Below, piece by piece: positions 47,001 to 59,600 of a stretch of DNA of 62,000 bases (positions within the stretch are counted from its first letter, which is position 1; every line of letters begins with the position of its first letter). The notes below the pieces were generated by a model. It worked only from the letters and a program-made list of their open reading frames with translations. It was not told the origin of the DNA and did not search any database. The position numbers were made by a program, and so were the translations under genes. The stretch is from Phoronis australis (Eukaryota > Phoronida > Phoronidae): assembly GCA_002633005.1 (NCBI GenBank), contig NMRA01000029.1, positions 840,086-902,085 of the forward strand, given 5' to 3'.

Positions 47001-50000
47001 GAAATTTTCCGCGACTCCTGATAGTGAGTGTCGACCCAGGAAAAAAACATCCGGCAATTTGTGTAAGTCCCGGTTCCACGTGTCACAGATTGAAACCCGT
47101 CTTCACTATAATGAATAAAATCCTCATTGATGTACTTTTTGTTATTCTGCAGGGTTGTGTGATAAGGCAGCTGGTAAAAAGGGGACCATATGTAAGTATG
47201 ACTCTTTTTCAGCAGTAACAACTGATCCTCGTCAACTACGTAGGAAAAGCTTAAGCCACCCGTTGGCATTTTTCAAATATGATGATTAATGTTATCAAAT
47301 GCATTCACATTATCTACAAATGTGTACTTGCGTTTCCAATTTCTCGAACCACTTGAAATATTGTGTCAACCAAAGAACTTTTAAACACGATAAATGTTTA
47401 CACTACATTAGTCACAAATCATAAATTATGTTTAGTAGATCGTATAGGCTTCCTCTTTATGTTTTAGTACCATTCCGTGACTCCAAGTTGACCATGTTGC
47501 TGCAGAATGCTCTTGGCGGCAACAGCAAGACCATCATGATAGCCGCCATAAGTCCTGCAGCTGAGAACTACGACCAGACGCTTTCAACACTACGCTATGG
47601 TATGTAGATGAACCAGTCCAGAAAATTTACTTTATGTTCGTCATATGATAAAAGGTGCCTCTCAAGATCAATTTAAAGAGATGGAAAGGAAAATGCAAGT
47701 TGGCGAAATAAAGATGACTTATTATAATGACAAATAATGGTAAAGTATACAGTAGGAACAATAATACAAAAATAGACAATCTCTCGCATCAATGAAAAGT
47801 GACACAAGAGTTTTGCAAAACAGTTCATTTTCTATGTGCCGTGATCGTAGGTTCGAATGCGTACTCTTACACAACTTTTCTTAAGTAAATCCCAGAAGCT
47901 AGCATTGCGCTATCTGCATATTCGTAAAATCTCGTGATGGGTGGGATCATTTGTTTTTTTGTCCTAAACTGTGGGTTGGGATGCCCAGTACTGCCAACTA
48001 GCTCTTTATACTAAAGGTTTTCACGTTAATATCTATAACATTACCTTAAGACCTTACTGAACAGTACGATCCAGATTTTTCAAAGGACAGCAAATAACAA
48101 AACCCATTGCATAAACTAAAATACTCTTAAGTGAATAAATGTGATCTCAGTACTATTTCCAAAAGCCATTGTAAGTGCATCTTTCTTACACAGACCCAGT
48201 TGTGATTTCAAGAACATAGGTACGTGTACATGTTTTGTATTACCTTCTTCGTGTATAGAAGTCTCTGTTAGATATCAATATTCTTTGCTTTAGTTCTTGA
48301 TATTTTTGCGTTTCTAGCTGACCGGGCCAAGTCTATCGTTACAAAGGCTAAGGTGAACGAGTCGGAGACGGACAAGCTGATAAAAGATTTAATAGCAGAG
48401 AAAGAAAGACTGTTGAAAGAGCTAAGTGAAGCTAAAACTGGGACGAACAAAGGCGCGAAATGGATCAACACCGCCGGTAATACATTAACAAAGTTGGCAG
48501 CTGCTTTCATTGTCATAGTGCCTTCAAGCTGGAAAATCGCAGTTTCAGGAAAATATATGTAACTAAAGAATTGAGCGTCCAAGAGATTGAGCTGCCCATG
48601 GCAGTCTCAATTTTTCATCCATAACTTCCCCCTGTCGCAACAGTGTCTCACCCAGATGCCCTGGTCGACACAGTTATCATACCCACTAGCGGTCCTTACA
48701 GTATCCGAATCCTCCGTGTTGTCACAATTTATCACCTCTGGTCGACAAATTTCGAGGGTCCTGTTGGCACGAGGCAGGGCTTCCAATTTTGTGAGGGACC
48801 CTACGCTATAGCCTTTTAGCTTAATTGGTAATCTGTCTCTGGAAACGACAAGGTCGTACGCTCTGATAAAGTGAAGGAAATTCATACTTGTGTGTTGATG
48901 TTCGTTTTTCACTGTATGCATCAAAACTAGTAAGTTACAGTGAGACGACTTTATTGCAATCGAGAAATTTGCATAAGATTCTGCTTAGTTAAGCTGAGAA
49001 CCTAAAAATGTTGTTATGCATTAAAATATCGTGTAGCACAGTCCCCTTGTTTTATACATAAACCTAGATGCAATGATCTGCTTTCTGGGTTATTTGTTCT
49101 ATTTCATGGAATAAAGATTTTTGACTGACTGACGCAGAAATGCGTTCATGCGTTTTACCATCAACAATTATCATACATACTTTTTGCAGTTTATCCCCAT
49201 ACGTCATTTGTTTGTGTTTTGCAAAGTGTAATTTTGTTTTGGAAAGAAAGTCTCTAAATTATGTCGAGAATAATGCAACGAGTGAATGAACATAGTTTCG
49301 TTAAAAACAAACTAATTCTGACTTTATTTTTCAGAACTTGCATTATTGAAAGAAGAAAAAGAACGAGAAATAGCCAGACATAAAGAAGAAATCGCAAACA
49401 TGAACAAAACCTGGGAGATCAGACTTCAGGAAGCGAGAGCGGAAATGGAGGTGAGACGGTCGGGCTCAAGTTATGATGTGCGAATGTGAAAAGTTAAATT
49501 TTAAAATGAGAATCTTAATTAGGAAACCACGATTGCTAGATTTGTGCTGGCTTCCCACGTTCCATAAATTAAGACTCTCACAAGATACTTGCAGGGAGAA
49601 ATATTTGGTTTATAAAACAAACGTTTTAACTTACAGCTTATCACCTCGTCGACCAATGGTGTAGTGGCGGACGTTTTATTAGAGTAAGCGGGTAATGTCA
49701 GCTTATTTGCGGAACACTCGAATTTCACTTGCTGAATTTTGCGTTGTCTTGAGTAATTTCGTTTTTCTCGCTAGAAACTTGCTACAAGGAACGAACCCTT
49801 GTATATGGCAAATTTGATTTGTTTGAACCTCTGTTACTTCAAACACTTCTGCAATATTTCTTCTGTCTAAGTTAGTTGTTACAGCTATATGGTCATACAA
49901 AACCTATTGTATGTACACGACTTCCTGTTGGTTTGTGGAAGGAATTTTAGGGAAAAGTAGTTGATTGCCCTAATCCTGATTTTTGGTTACAGAAATCTAA

Positions 50001-53000
50001 AGCAGACGACATTAAGGAGTCTAAACAAAAGGGCAGCATATCTCATTTGTGGAACCTCAACGAAGATCCGTCATTGTGCGGCAAAATCATGCACTTCATA
50101 AAGGAAGAAGACGGTACCGTCATGTGAAATTTCTTTTCGAGCAACTTGTACCTTATGTCTTTGTAGTAGACTAGGTTTTATCCTGGCAAAAGTTGGATAC
50201 TAAACGTCTCTATACCACACGTTTTGCTTAGTTGAGGCTGCGTTCTGTAAACTCACTCGCGAGAAAAAGCAAGATCTTGCGAGATAAGCCATGCACAATA
50301 AGCGAAGCATGTTATCACATTAGCTTTAGTAGCAGGCGTCTACCGGATGAAACTTTGCCACGGTTGTTAATTGTTTTTAATATNTGTTTAATAGGTGAAA
50401 TCAAAGTTGGTAGCTCAAAAGCCGATCCACCAGCAAACGTGATCCTTAATGGTCCGAGCATTCACAAGAACCATGCTGTTATATACAGCCGAAAAGGCAT
50501 AGTTTACTTACAGCCCGACAAGGGAAAAGTTTTAGTAAATGGAACTGAGCTAACGCAAGAACAAAAGTTACGTCACCAGGACAGGTAACGTAGTAAAACG
50601 GATTTTTGACTATGCTTCGAACGAATAGTGGCGTGCATTTAGATTAAAAGCAGCATTTTCTTTAACTCAAGTAGGTTTATGCTGTTGTTTTGCATAATTG
50701 TTCAGTGAGGGAATGTGAAAAATGTGAAATGGGAGGTAGCACTAAACTTCTTTCTTAAGTCACTTTTCATGTAATGAACCCCAGTTCTAATGACCTAAAG
50801 TAAAAGGAAATGGAGATTCATTAAGGAATGCTTCGTTACAGAATTTTGTTTGGGTCCACCAGTCTATTTGTTTATTGTAATCCGAAGAAGGAACAGCAGA
50901 TGACACAAAACGGTCAGAAAATGATAACAGTCACCTACGAGTTTGCTCAGGCAGAGATCGCCAAACACTTGCTACCAGAAATGGAGGAAGGTACGGTACA
51001 TAGGCATTTAAAAAGGAAATGACTTTACTCAATAAAATTATACGCATGCGTGACTATTTCAATTTCTATTTTCGTATCTGGGAACATGAGTAGCAAAAAA
51101 GATCATAAAATGAAAACAGACTACTGGTTTATAGATATTTTTCGTAACGATCTCGTAAACGACAACTGCGAGTAGGCAATGTGTCTCATCGAAGGTGCGA
51201 CAGAATACGTTACAACTGTAGTCTGCGCGTTTTCTTATTGGTGCCTTCAGCTCCCTAGATTTCCATACTCTTGTAGACTATTGAATTAGCAAAGATTTCC
51301 TGACCTGGGATTTCCGAGAGAGACCCAAGATGGGATCATTCGGTAATAAAAGTCGTGACGGGCTTTCGGAAACTTTTATTGTCGTTCTTTTAGAGACTAA
51401 AAATTTCCCATAAGTGCCAAACATTCAAACCGTGCCGAGAAAGTCCCATTTGGGGCTTAATATTGACGAGCGTTTTTTCGGAAGTCCTCAGTACACTCTT
51501 TGAAGTGTGAAAAACAAAAAATGAAATGCGGTGGCTTCAATACATACTTTGTTTTTTTAAACTTTCATGCACGCTGAACACAGACTGTGTATATTACACT
51601 GGTAATAATCGCGACTGTGATCGATTATGCGCATATGCCTCAAAAAAGTTTCCGTGTGCAATTATAATTGGACCCGTCGTCTGTCATCCGCAGTCAGCTG
51701 GAGGCTATTAATTCAAGAAAGCCACCGGTTCAACAATATGACCCATGATGTAAGGACTCCGTGGACCAATTGTCAGTAAAATTGGACGTTGTTGATAATC
51801 TTTAGCTTTGCATCACGATTGCTAAAACTTATTTCATACACGTAATCAAGATTCTTATATTTCAAAAACTGTGCATCTATTTCAGAGGACCTGGTTATTA
51901 AACAGAAAGTGCTAGAAATACTGCCACTGGTTCAGGACGCCAACGGGATTGCGTTTGCGATGAACAAACACGCAGAATTCACTCTAATTCTCGTTCCTGG
52001 CATAGCTAGGGGGATAGAGGGCGCGCAAACGGAGATATTTGTGAAAGTTAAGAACTTAAACAATAACTGTACGTTCTTCTGGAACCGTGAGAAATTCCTC
52101 AACCGTCAATGTTATATGGATGAGTTATACCAAGACTATGAAGACACTGGAAGAGCAACGCCGCCAGATGTCTCTAAGGTACGTAATCGCGGAGTTCAAT
52201 TTAAACTCATTTCCCCCGACGAAGTACAGCAAACGAGGTTTTGATTATTTGAAAGTTTGATTGAAGACAGTTAGACAAATTTCTACTTGTACTGACTTTG
52301 AGGAATGTGGACAACATGCTTAATGCTATCAGTATTCCTATAATGATTAGTGATTAGTGTTTGAAAAAAAACTTTTCACTTTGCGAAATGCAGAAAGTAA
52401 AGGAGGTAAGATTAATTTCTTAAAAGACCACCTGATAATTTCAGAAAGTAAGTATTAAGGTGATCAAACAAATCGCTTAGAAGGCCATCAGAAACAGAAG
52501 TGGTTGTTTTTTTCCTGAAAAGTGAGTTCCAAGTACACCTTTTTGTAATTTAAACAAGAATCAGCATTTTTTCGTCTCACCCATAATTTCTTCAACAAGT
52601 AGGCTTGCGGAATATGAGGAAAGGGCCTATATTTTTTATATACAAGTATATATCAAACTGTGTTCATTTTTCGTACAGGAACAAGATCCCTTTTGGGAAC
52701 CGCCCGACACGGAAACTCTTATCGGCACCGCCCCAGTACCACTAGAGAGTCTTGCCTACATGTTAGGCTATGACGAAGTCGTGACACTTATTAGCTACGA
52801 GTCGGTCAAGGCTGGCTTCCTAAAGGTGTCGCTGGCTCCCTGTGATATCAACGGGGAAGAGACCGAGGATTTCGATATCGAGGATCCCGTAGATCTCGTA
52901 CGTAATCTAGGCTGCAAAACTCAGTGAGAATGGAAAACGTTAAAATTACATGTGCAAGTCTGAACAGACCCGTAATTTGGCCAATAGGGCTTAAGCCTCC

Positions 53001-56000
53001 TCCAGGTCTCCGTTGCCATCCCAGTGGGGACTGTATAAATAGTCTCTCGACCGTAAACACGTATCCGAGATGATAAATTGAAGTCGACACATTCCGGTCG
53101 AGAATTGAAGTACATATCTTGTGTTAGCTACGTAAAGAGAAACACTGAAATGGAGAAAAATGAAAACCATGAAATTGTAGAAACAAGTGTAATGTTTCCT
53201 GTGCTGTTGGAATTTTTAATTACCTAAAAAGTGTGTGAGAGAAGTGCCATCAACAACAACATGCAGAGTGTCTATTGAATTGCGTACAATCTTGTTTCGT
53301 TCCTCCGCAGGTTGGTCAAAATATGGTATTCAAGGTAAAAATAGACCAAGCAACACATCTTCCCAAGAATTTTACAAACGTCTGGTGTAAATACAAACTA
53401 GCGCATCATGACGTCAAAACTTCTACCATGAAGGGACCGAATCCAAAGTTCCAACACGAGCAACTGTTCCGGTTCTCCAAGAGCGAGACGTCACACGAAG
53501 TAAGTAGATCACAATCATTTTATCGGACTGTATTGCAATTTGGAAAATTTCCATAAATTTTGCGCCATCTTGTTCCATGGAACGTTCACCTGTCTTGGTA
53601 ACCACCATCTATTCCTCTGTACACGTTTTCAAATTGCCTTTCAGATAACCATTTACTCATAATCCTGTTCAAATCTTCCACTTTGCCGGGACTGGGATGT
53701 GGGCGATGAGTGAAATTGTCACCACCTCACCATACGTTTTAAAATCATAAACGCAAGTTGTTAGAAATTTGGACATGGAAATTTTTTCTTGAATCTGAGT
53801 TCACTGTAGCTCAGTGGACATGAGCGACGCATAAGGGGTTTGTTTCACGTAACTGTTATGACTGAAACGGTGTTTTTACATAGGGTTGAAACGGAGTTAG
53901 GATCAGGCGCAAGCTTTGGCGTAATTCAATGTCTGTACTCTGTGTAAAAAGTATGGTAAAACTACAACGTTTTAGTGAAACGGGTCTAAGGTTTCGACGA
54001 CAGGTCGCATGTTACAACACGGTTGCAACTATTAATGTAGTTAGAAACAGCGAAACAAGCCAAGAGTTGGTTTTTGGTCATAAAATGATGTTCACTAACA
54101 CTTTAATTAATAAGAATTACGTTTTTTTTTCTAAAAGTACCTGCTTTTCAATATGCGTGTTTAACTTCAGTTCATCAACTACCTTCATTCGCAAGAAACC
54201 AATTTGTTGATTGAAGTGTGGGGAACCCAGGACGACCAGCGCCCCAACTCGGCCGGTTCAATTAGACCAAGAACGTCACTGGTGAGTCCATAAAAAACAC
54301 CATATTTTGGCATAAAATGTTGTGTGTCTACAGGTCTAGTTTTTAGAGGTCTGTTTTTAGGCTTGCACAAAGCTGACCTTGTAATATCTTGGCTCAAGAT
54401 AGGTCTCCCAGCCAAGGACAGGATAGGTGAAACAAAGTATATATGAAACCGTTATAAACCGGCTTTCTCAAAGAAAAACTTCCTACTTAGGCCATCTACC
54501 GTTATAAAACAACTGGCCTTAAACTGGCCCTTACTTAGATCAGAGGTGATATCTGAGTTTGTTGACAGTTCAATACTACTGGAAACTAGGTTCAATAAGT
54601 TGGTCAGATCAGGCTTTTCATGGGCTCAAGTGTGAACGATCGGTCACTTCTCCTCAAGCACAGAACGGGTATCTAATTGGAGGAGGAGACAAGCTAAAAA
54701 CCAATAATATATTGGGGAAAAAGTCTAAAACAAAAGCCCTTATGTCTTTTTGGATGAAGACGGGTTCAAAATAATCTTTGCTACCGCTATGAACTTTGAA
54801 AAAAGACACTGGGCATAGTAATTTTGTTTTCGCAACTGCAAAGTGGAAAAAACTGGTAAGTGTTAATAAAGCCCAAATATTTTGATCTACTTTCGTCTTT
54901 TCAACTGTTCTCCCTTTCCATGAAAAATAAACATAAACATTTCAATATAAAATATTTAATCCACCATTCCCGTTTTGTTCAAATTGTCTTACCACTTTAC
55001 CATTTAAATGCAAAAGTTGTGTATTGCAAAACAATTCTCAGTAAATCAATTACTTTTTTACATGTTTGTATCCCATTTTAGGGAGGGGAAGACAGGCAAA
55101 GACTACTGGCCGAGCTGAACACGTGGCGAGAAAAATCGGAGAAATATGAAGAGTGTTTGGTAAGTCAGCCTTGGTATAAAAACATTCAAGTCACTTGCAG
55201 GTCATGTTCATGGTCCAAGGTTTCACTACTTGGGTTTTCACAAACCTATAATATAGGCTTTTACATAGTAAAGGGATGAGTTCATGCTACGACCGGTATT
55301 GGGTTTTGATTATCAAACGTGACGAATCAATAACGCCTGATCCACGTTGTTGTTAAGACCTGCAATCGAAGCCTTTTTGTAGGATCTCGCAACCGTTGTA
55401 TAATACAATATGTCATTGTCTTTTGGTACACAAACTTGTTGCATACAATGTGTACGGATTTTTTATGCTCAACAGAGGGCGACAACTGCAATGTGGTGGT
55501 ATTTACAACAACGTCTGTAAAATCCTGCGAGAAGGCTTGTGCCATTACTCCTCTTACAACTGAACATTAAGTGGACCAGGCATGCAATTATTTATATTTC
55601 CTTGTATCAATTACTTAGATCAATTAAATTTTGCCTTGCAAAACTGGAAACGGTTTCACGCAAGTTATTTTGTTTCCAGAAACAAATCCTACATATCGCT
55701 GAGAAAAAGGCTGACTCCACTGAGGTGAGCTTTGTCGAATTCTTGGTTTTCGCAATAGGGATAATTAGGAGTACTGATGCTGGTTGCTTCCCAATACTGC
55801 CTCATTCAAACACAGAAGAATTGACATCGTTATTTATTTTGTGCACATATCAGTACCTATTTAAGCCTAAATAACACAAGACACTGTTTTCCTCCAAAAG
55901 AGGTCTCCACAAACCGTAAGAAAACGTGTATGATGATGGAGTAATTAACCTCCAAGAAAGTATTTGAATAAAAAAATTGAGAAACGAGTATTTTAAAGGG

Positions 56001-56198
56001 GTGTATTTTGTGTTTTTAACCTGAAAAAGCGTTCACTAGAAACCAGATAATAATACCCAGTATGACTTTTGGTCTTTGATTAATTGATAACTAGTTATTA
56101 GCTACCGTGTTAGGTATGTCAATGCTTCCCTAAAAACAACTATTTTGTTTCAGATGCAGAAAATTGTGAAACTAGCAACTAGAGCGACGAAGTCGTAA
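41019..56198 (+). CDS. KIF28: Kinesin-3 family motor, KIF28/KLP-6-like
   Basis: Plus-end-directed microtubule motor. Twenty-one exons: 41019-41063, 42422-42616, 44096-44228, 44630-44703, 45247-45355, 45734-45944, 46322-46416, 47153-47191, 47468-47599, 48318-48476, 49335-49450, 49993-50113, 50395-50584, 50842-50990, 51886-52178, 52679-52897, 53311-53499, 54171-54281, 55082-55159, 55680-55724, 56154-56198; 915 residues. The motor (1-350) has [10 protein letters not shown] (6-15), P-loop GQTGSGKS (107-114), switch I NEHSSRAH (219-226, Ala where most kinesins have Ser), switch II DLAGSE (252-257) and LSTLRYADRAK near its end. A short coil follows, then an FHA domain (about 477-590; [21 protein letters not shown]). 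The middle region ([17 protein letters not shown]) and a C2-like end ([14 protein letters not shown] to LLIEVWG) are kinesin-3 features. No PH or CAP-Gly domain follows, and length and order match KIF28/nematode KLP-6 rather than KIF1, KIF13 or KIF16. Intron 1 is U12-type AT-AC. Confidence 0.92.
41064..42421 (+). other. U12-type AT-AC intron in kinesin motor domain
   Basis: The intron begins ATATCCTTTACC right after the codon for Phe15 and ends ATCATCAC. TTCTTAAC at 42405-42412 matches the U12 branch site and lies about 10 bases from the AC end. Removal joins RPF to SPREIN in frame, reproducing the kinesin-3 pattern. The nearest GT-AG alternative (donor 41085, acceptor after 42423) shifts the frame and soon meets a stop. 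The intron is phase 0. Confidence 0.9.
41852..41940. repeat. CGTTC-family dispersed repeat, copy 1
   Basis: Starts GCGTTCTGCAGACACACGAG and contains ATCACGTGCGTCGCGA, related to the copies at 43185, 46150 and 50228. It also holds a perfect 9-bp inverted repeat, GAGATCACG and CGTGATCTC. Confidence 0.4.
43080..43167. mobile_element. 88-bp MITE with 20-bp TIRs and 9-bp target duplication
   Basis: The left end CTCGCTGGTTCTCTGCGTGC is the reverse complement of the right end with one mismatch. The element is flanked on both sides by AATGCAGAC (43071-43079 and 43168-43176), a target-site duplication. At its centre is a perfect 16-bp palindrome, CCAGCACGCGTGCTGG (43109-43124). It lies in kinesin intron 2. 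A 9-bp duplication would suit a Mutator-like or hAT-related source. Confidence 0.75.
43185..43348. mobile_element. CGTTC-family palindromic element, copy 2
   Basis: The left end CGTTCAGTAGAGGCTAGGAC and right end GTCCTAGCGTTACTGAACG are imperfect inverted repeats. Near the left end a 12-bp unit, GCTAGGACCTAC, is repeated about four times (about 43196-43243). The interior (GTCATGTGCT to GTAATCTCGCAAAGTC) is related to copies in two other kinesin introns. It sits only 17 bp from the 88-bp MITE. Confidence 0.55.
44304..44470. mobile_element. 167-bp hAT-like MITE
   Basis: Begins CAGGGACGGATCGAGAATTT and ends CCCCTAAAAGCGCCACTG, imperfect inverted termini of the same type as the element at 34344-34501, with the same inner G-rich and C-rich runs. 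GCTATT appears at both flanks. It lies in kinesin intron 3. Confidence 0.55.
46150..46242 (-). repeat. CGTTC-family dispersed repeat, copy 3
   Basis: In reverse complement this runs from ACGTTCAGCAAACGTGAAAA through ATCTCGCGACCACGCGAGAT to AAGCGAAGCACGTGATCAC, matching the copy at 50228 block by block over about 80 bases. Confidence 0.55.
48811..49134 (+). mobile_element. Degenerate tRNA-derived SINE
   Basis: The head contains an A box (TAGCTTAATTGG, 48817-48828) followed by TCTGTCTCTGG and AAGGTCGTACGCTCTGAT, which resembles the anticodon arm and a damaged B box of a tRNA. About 300 bases later comes GGAATAAAGATTTTTGACTG with a short TGAC repeat, the type of tail seen on LINE-mobilised elements. 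It lies in kinesin intron 10. Confidence 0.45.
50228..50322 (+). repeat. CGTTC-family dispersed repeat, copy 4
   Basis: GCGTTCTGTAAACTCACTCG, AGATCTTGCGAGATAAGCCA and AAGCGAAGCATGTTATCAC align with the copy at 46150-46242 in opposite orientation. It lies in kinesin intron 12, near a single unresolved base at 50384. Confidence 0.55.
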
Positions 56199-56359
56199 CC
56201 AGGCAACATAACACGTGATCTTTGACACTTTACTAAGACGTCTGCATTCATCACACTGATAAATGTTACACAGTATTCATATTATTCATATTATCGCGGC
56301 AGGCCTTCTACGCGAAGACTAGTTGCCGTTGCTTTTATCTTTGTTACCCCTTTTCAAGA

Positions 56360-56365
56360 AATAAA
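56360..56365 (+). other. Poly(A) signal of the kinesin gene
   Basis: AATAAA 162 bases after the stop codon, the first canonical hexamer on this strand. Confidence 0.6.
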
Positions 56366-56542
56366 TCGTTACTTTTAAAACTGTTTCTTTTACAAGAGAA
56401 AACTTGCAACCTAACGCGCAAGTACATACATATAGGATGTGATCCGCCATGTGAACAGTCTGGGTGAAGTATTTGAAAAGTCTGACGAAAAAATATAAGA
56501 AACTTAGGAATTCGAAGCGCAAAATACAAAACGTACCTCGAT

Positions 56543-56637
56543 TGGCGTACATGAAGTAATATCCTACTCGATCTAATTCCGCGGTCTCGATCGATACGCT
56601 GAATAAACTCTCGTGGGATATTACTTCATGTACGCCA
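56543..56637. repeat. Fold-back element with perfect 22-bp arms
   Basis: Arms 56543-56564 and 56616-56637 are perfect reverse complements (outer end TGGCGTACATGAAG). The 51-bp spacer contains CGCGG and CGATCGAT. It lies about 340 bp after the kinesin stop. The arms show no decay, so it is either recent or maintained. Confidence 0.8.
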
Positions 56638-56699
56638 CTCTCGGTATGTTTTGTGTATATATAGCTTTGCACCGATGTGGGTAAAAAAGTGGTAAGATA

Positions 56700-59600
56700 A
56701 AATCTGACACAAAATTAGTGTCATTAAAAACTGCAATCTTCCTTGAGTAAACAAAACTATTTAACGGTGTTGGAAAAATGACGTTCTACCGTTACTCTGC
56801 TGCTAAAGTTGTGGAGCGATCTTTAGCGACGGCTTTCGGCGCCATGAAACATTGCGTCACTTATTGGCCAGTTTCTTTTTTCGATGATTCTTCAATCAAC
56901 TGTTGTTCTTTCACGAAGTTGCGTACACGTCACAACAAATTATAGGAACTGATTTCACTTCATTATAACTTTTTAGAATTTTGATACCAAAAAACCGAAT
57001 TTCAGAAAAAAATTTGCTGTTGCCAAGCTATCACCATTTTCCGAGAGATGTCGCAAAAATTTAGGAAATGGCGCGTGCGCGTGACACAAGCGTACTCTTT
57101 TTAAAACGACGACATACTTTTCATTGTTAGAAAAGACGGAGAGTTACGCAAGAAAATTACGTTTATTGCATTGTTTTTCACTTAAACGGCTGTAACGGAT
57201 AAGGTAACTGTCGTTTGATTCCCAAATTTTGCATGCACCCCGTCCGGTCTTTAGCTTTACATATTGATACAAGTTTCACGGTGAGGTGACGAGCAGAACT
57301 ACCCTGGCTGTGTGCAATTTCGGGGTCTACGGAAGAAATACACACAGTGGTACCTAGCTGTATTTTGACGACAGTCTTCATACAACTGGCTAGCTGGCTA
57401 GGTGGCCTTATGGAAGCCGGAGAATTTTCAGAGTTGAAATTTTAAATACTAACGAGGTTCTAAAATATTGGTAACATGAAGCAATATAAACCTGTCATAT
57501 AAGAAATTGCAAAGTCAAAATTCTAATGCTTTGGCTGAAATTCTCACGGAGTGCTGTTAGCGGGGCCTGGGAGATTTTGGCGTTTAGTCGAAAAGACAAT
57601 CACTGAAATGTATAAAGTTTAGACAATGGTATTATACAGTGATTAACCTTTTTCGTCGCTATAATTGTGTAGTACCTATTTTTCAGTTCCGGTTGTTTAT
57701 AAACATACAAGGCGATCAGCTGTCAAGGGGCCGCTCTCAGGCGAGCCATTACATCACTGCTTTCCCAAAGTTTTTAGTATAGGTCTAAAAATTCCTTGAC
57801 CCGACGCCACGTCATTTATTCTAACAAAAAGATTTGAGGCATGCGTTCGTGTGAAACACTTGAACACAAAGTAGAAAAAAAATAATAGAAACCCATGGAA
57901 ATCGATGAGCATACAAACAGCAGTATGTGTGCATGAAAGTCGTGTCATTGTATGCAACAATTGACAAATAAAATTGTACATGTTTGTGTACATGTGTGTA
58001 TTCGGAATTGAGGGCATAAGTCAGTTTGAATAAAAGGTGGCAGCAGAATTATGCAAAACGATAGAGTTATAATAACTGATATGTTAACATTAAGTATTTC
58101 AATGAAGAAAAGAAGAATGCACGACACCAAAAACACCCTGTACTGATTGGTAAGGCACGCACATATGGTGTATACATCGGTTACCCGCGTGCGTCTGCGA
58201 ACACCACTGTTTGCTTGGGCGGCCGAACCCGGAGGTCGACGTATGCATTTGCACAGGCCCAATTTCCCGAAAGGTGATTGGAATTGTCTACTTCAGGTTA
58301 TACCAAGGAATAATGATTACATTAATATGCAGACGTTTTTTTTCAAAAAATAAAACGCATGTAAGGGGTGTTGAGGTGTCTCAAGCAAAATTACTTCAGT
58401 GATATGCTACTTTTCTTTAACTGTCTAGTATTACCAGGACGAGATAACCACTTCCTGGTATTACTTGTCCTAGTGTCTAGTTGATCTTAGCGTGGCGAAC
58501 TGGTAATTTGTACAGTTTGAAACGACATGGTCACACAGTTCAAAATGTTGTGCTATAAACTCTGTTGTAAAACAACTTGACACGCCGCGGAACTAGTTTT
58601 AAAAAGGCGTTCGCATTATCAATTTTTACGCCACTCAATGTACTCCTTTTATGCGACCATGACGTGGGGAAATCGCCGTTTTTTTCTGTCAATAACAAGC
58701 ACACTTCCATATTGTCGGCCATCCAGAAGGAGAAGGACAAGAAAAATGTTTACACAGAAACAACACATTGAGATACTGTTACCAGTTCAAACAACAAAGT
58801 TTTGATTTATTACAATTTTTTTTCAAAATATCACCATCAGTAAAATCATACCGTGACAGTAAAAGGGAAATGTCTAGCAGGTACAAAGTTACTATACTGT
58901 ACTGGTACCATGCATGCACTCCACTTCAAAGAAGTCAGATTTCAACCAACTACAAGTTAATCCCTCAATTCAGTTGAATCCGACATTTACTGGCACACAA
59001 TTATGTTACTAGTACATTTATATTGACAACACCCCGCCACAAAATAAATAAAATCATTATGATGACAAAACTCAATGGTCGTAAACTCTACCTTCCCTGT
59101 CTTACATACCCAGGTATTAATACTCTGTAAACATCAGAAGGCCATAAACAGGACAGAATACAAAAATGATGGTTTTCCTCAATGAAGACAGTTGCAGATT
59201 TTGAAAGCTCGCCAGGCAACAGAACATTTGCCCAATCTCTTGAAATCTACCGAAACAACCTATCTACCGTCTCAATATAACATTGTGGGGTGTAGCATTC
59301 TTGAGATATCCTTTCCTTCGATCCTGTTCTATTCTTAGTAACCTGGCTACATTAATAAATCTTCGATTTGATGTCCACTCTGTAAAAATACACAACTATT
59401 AATCTTTTTGTGTTTTTTCGTTGCTAGACTCAGATATCTTGGTCACTAAACCCTTAAAGACATATCGGACTAAGAAGGAAAGTCAAGTAAAAGACCATGA
59501 AACATCGACTTAAGTGGGTGTTCTAGGTACCAAATTAACTTGAACAATATTGTTTCTGCGATGGGATTCTCACTCATAAAATCATTTTATTTCAGTTTCA

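Noticed and set aside
53806-53817. tRNA A-box-like GTAGCTCAGTGG
   Set aside because: No B box or foldable tRNA follows at the right distance.
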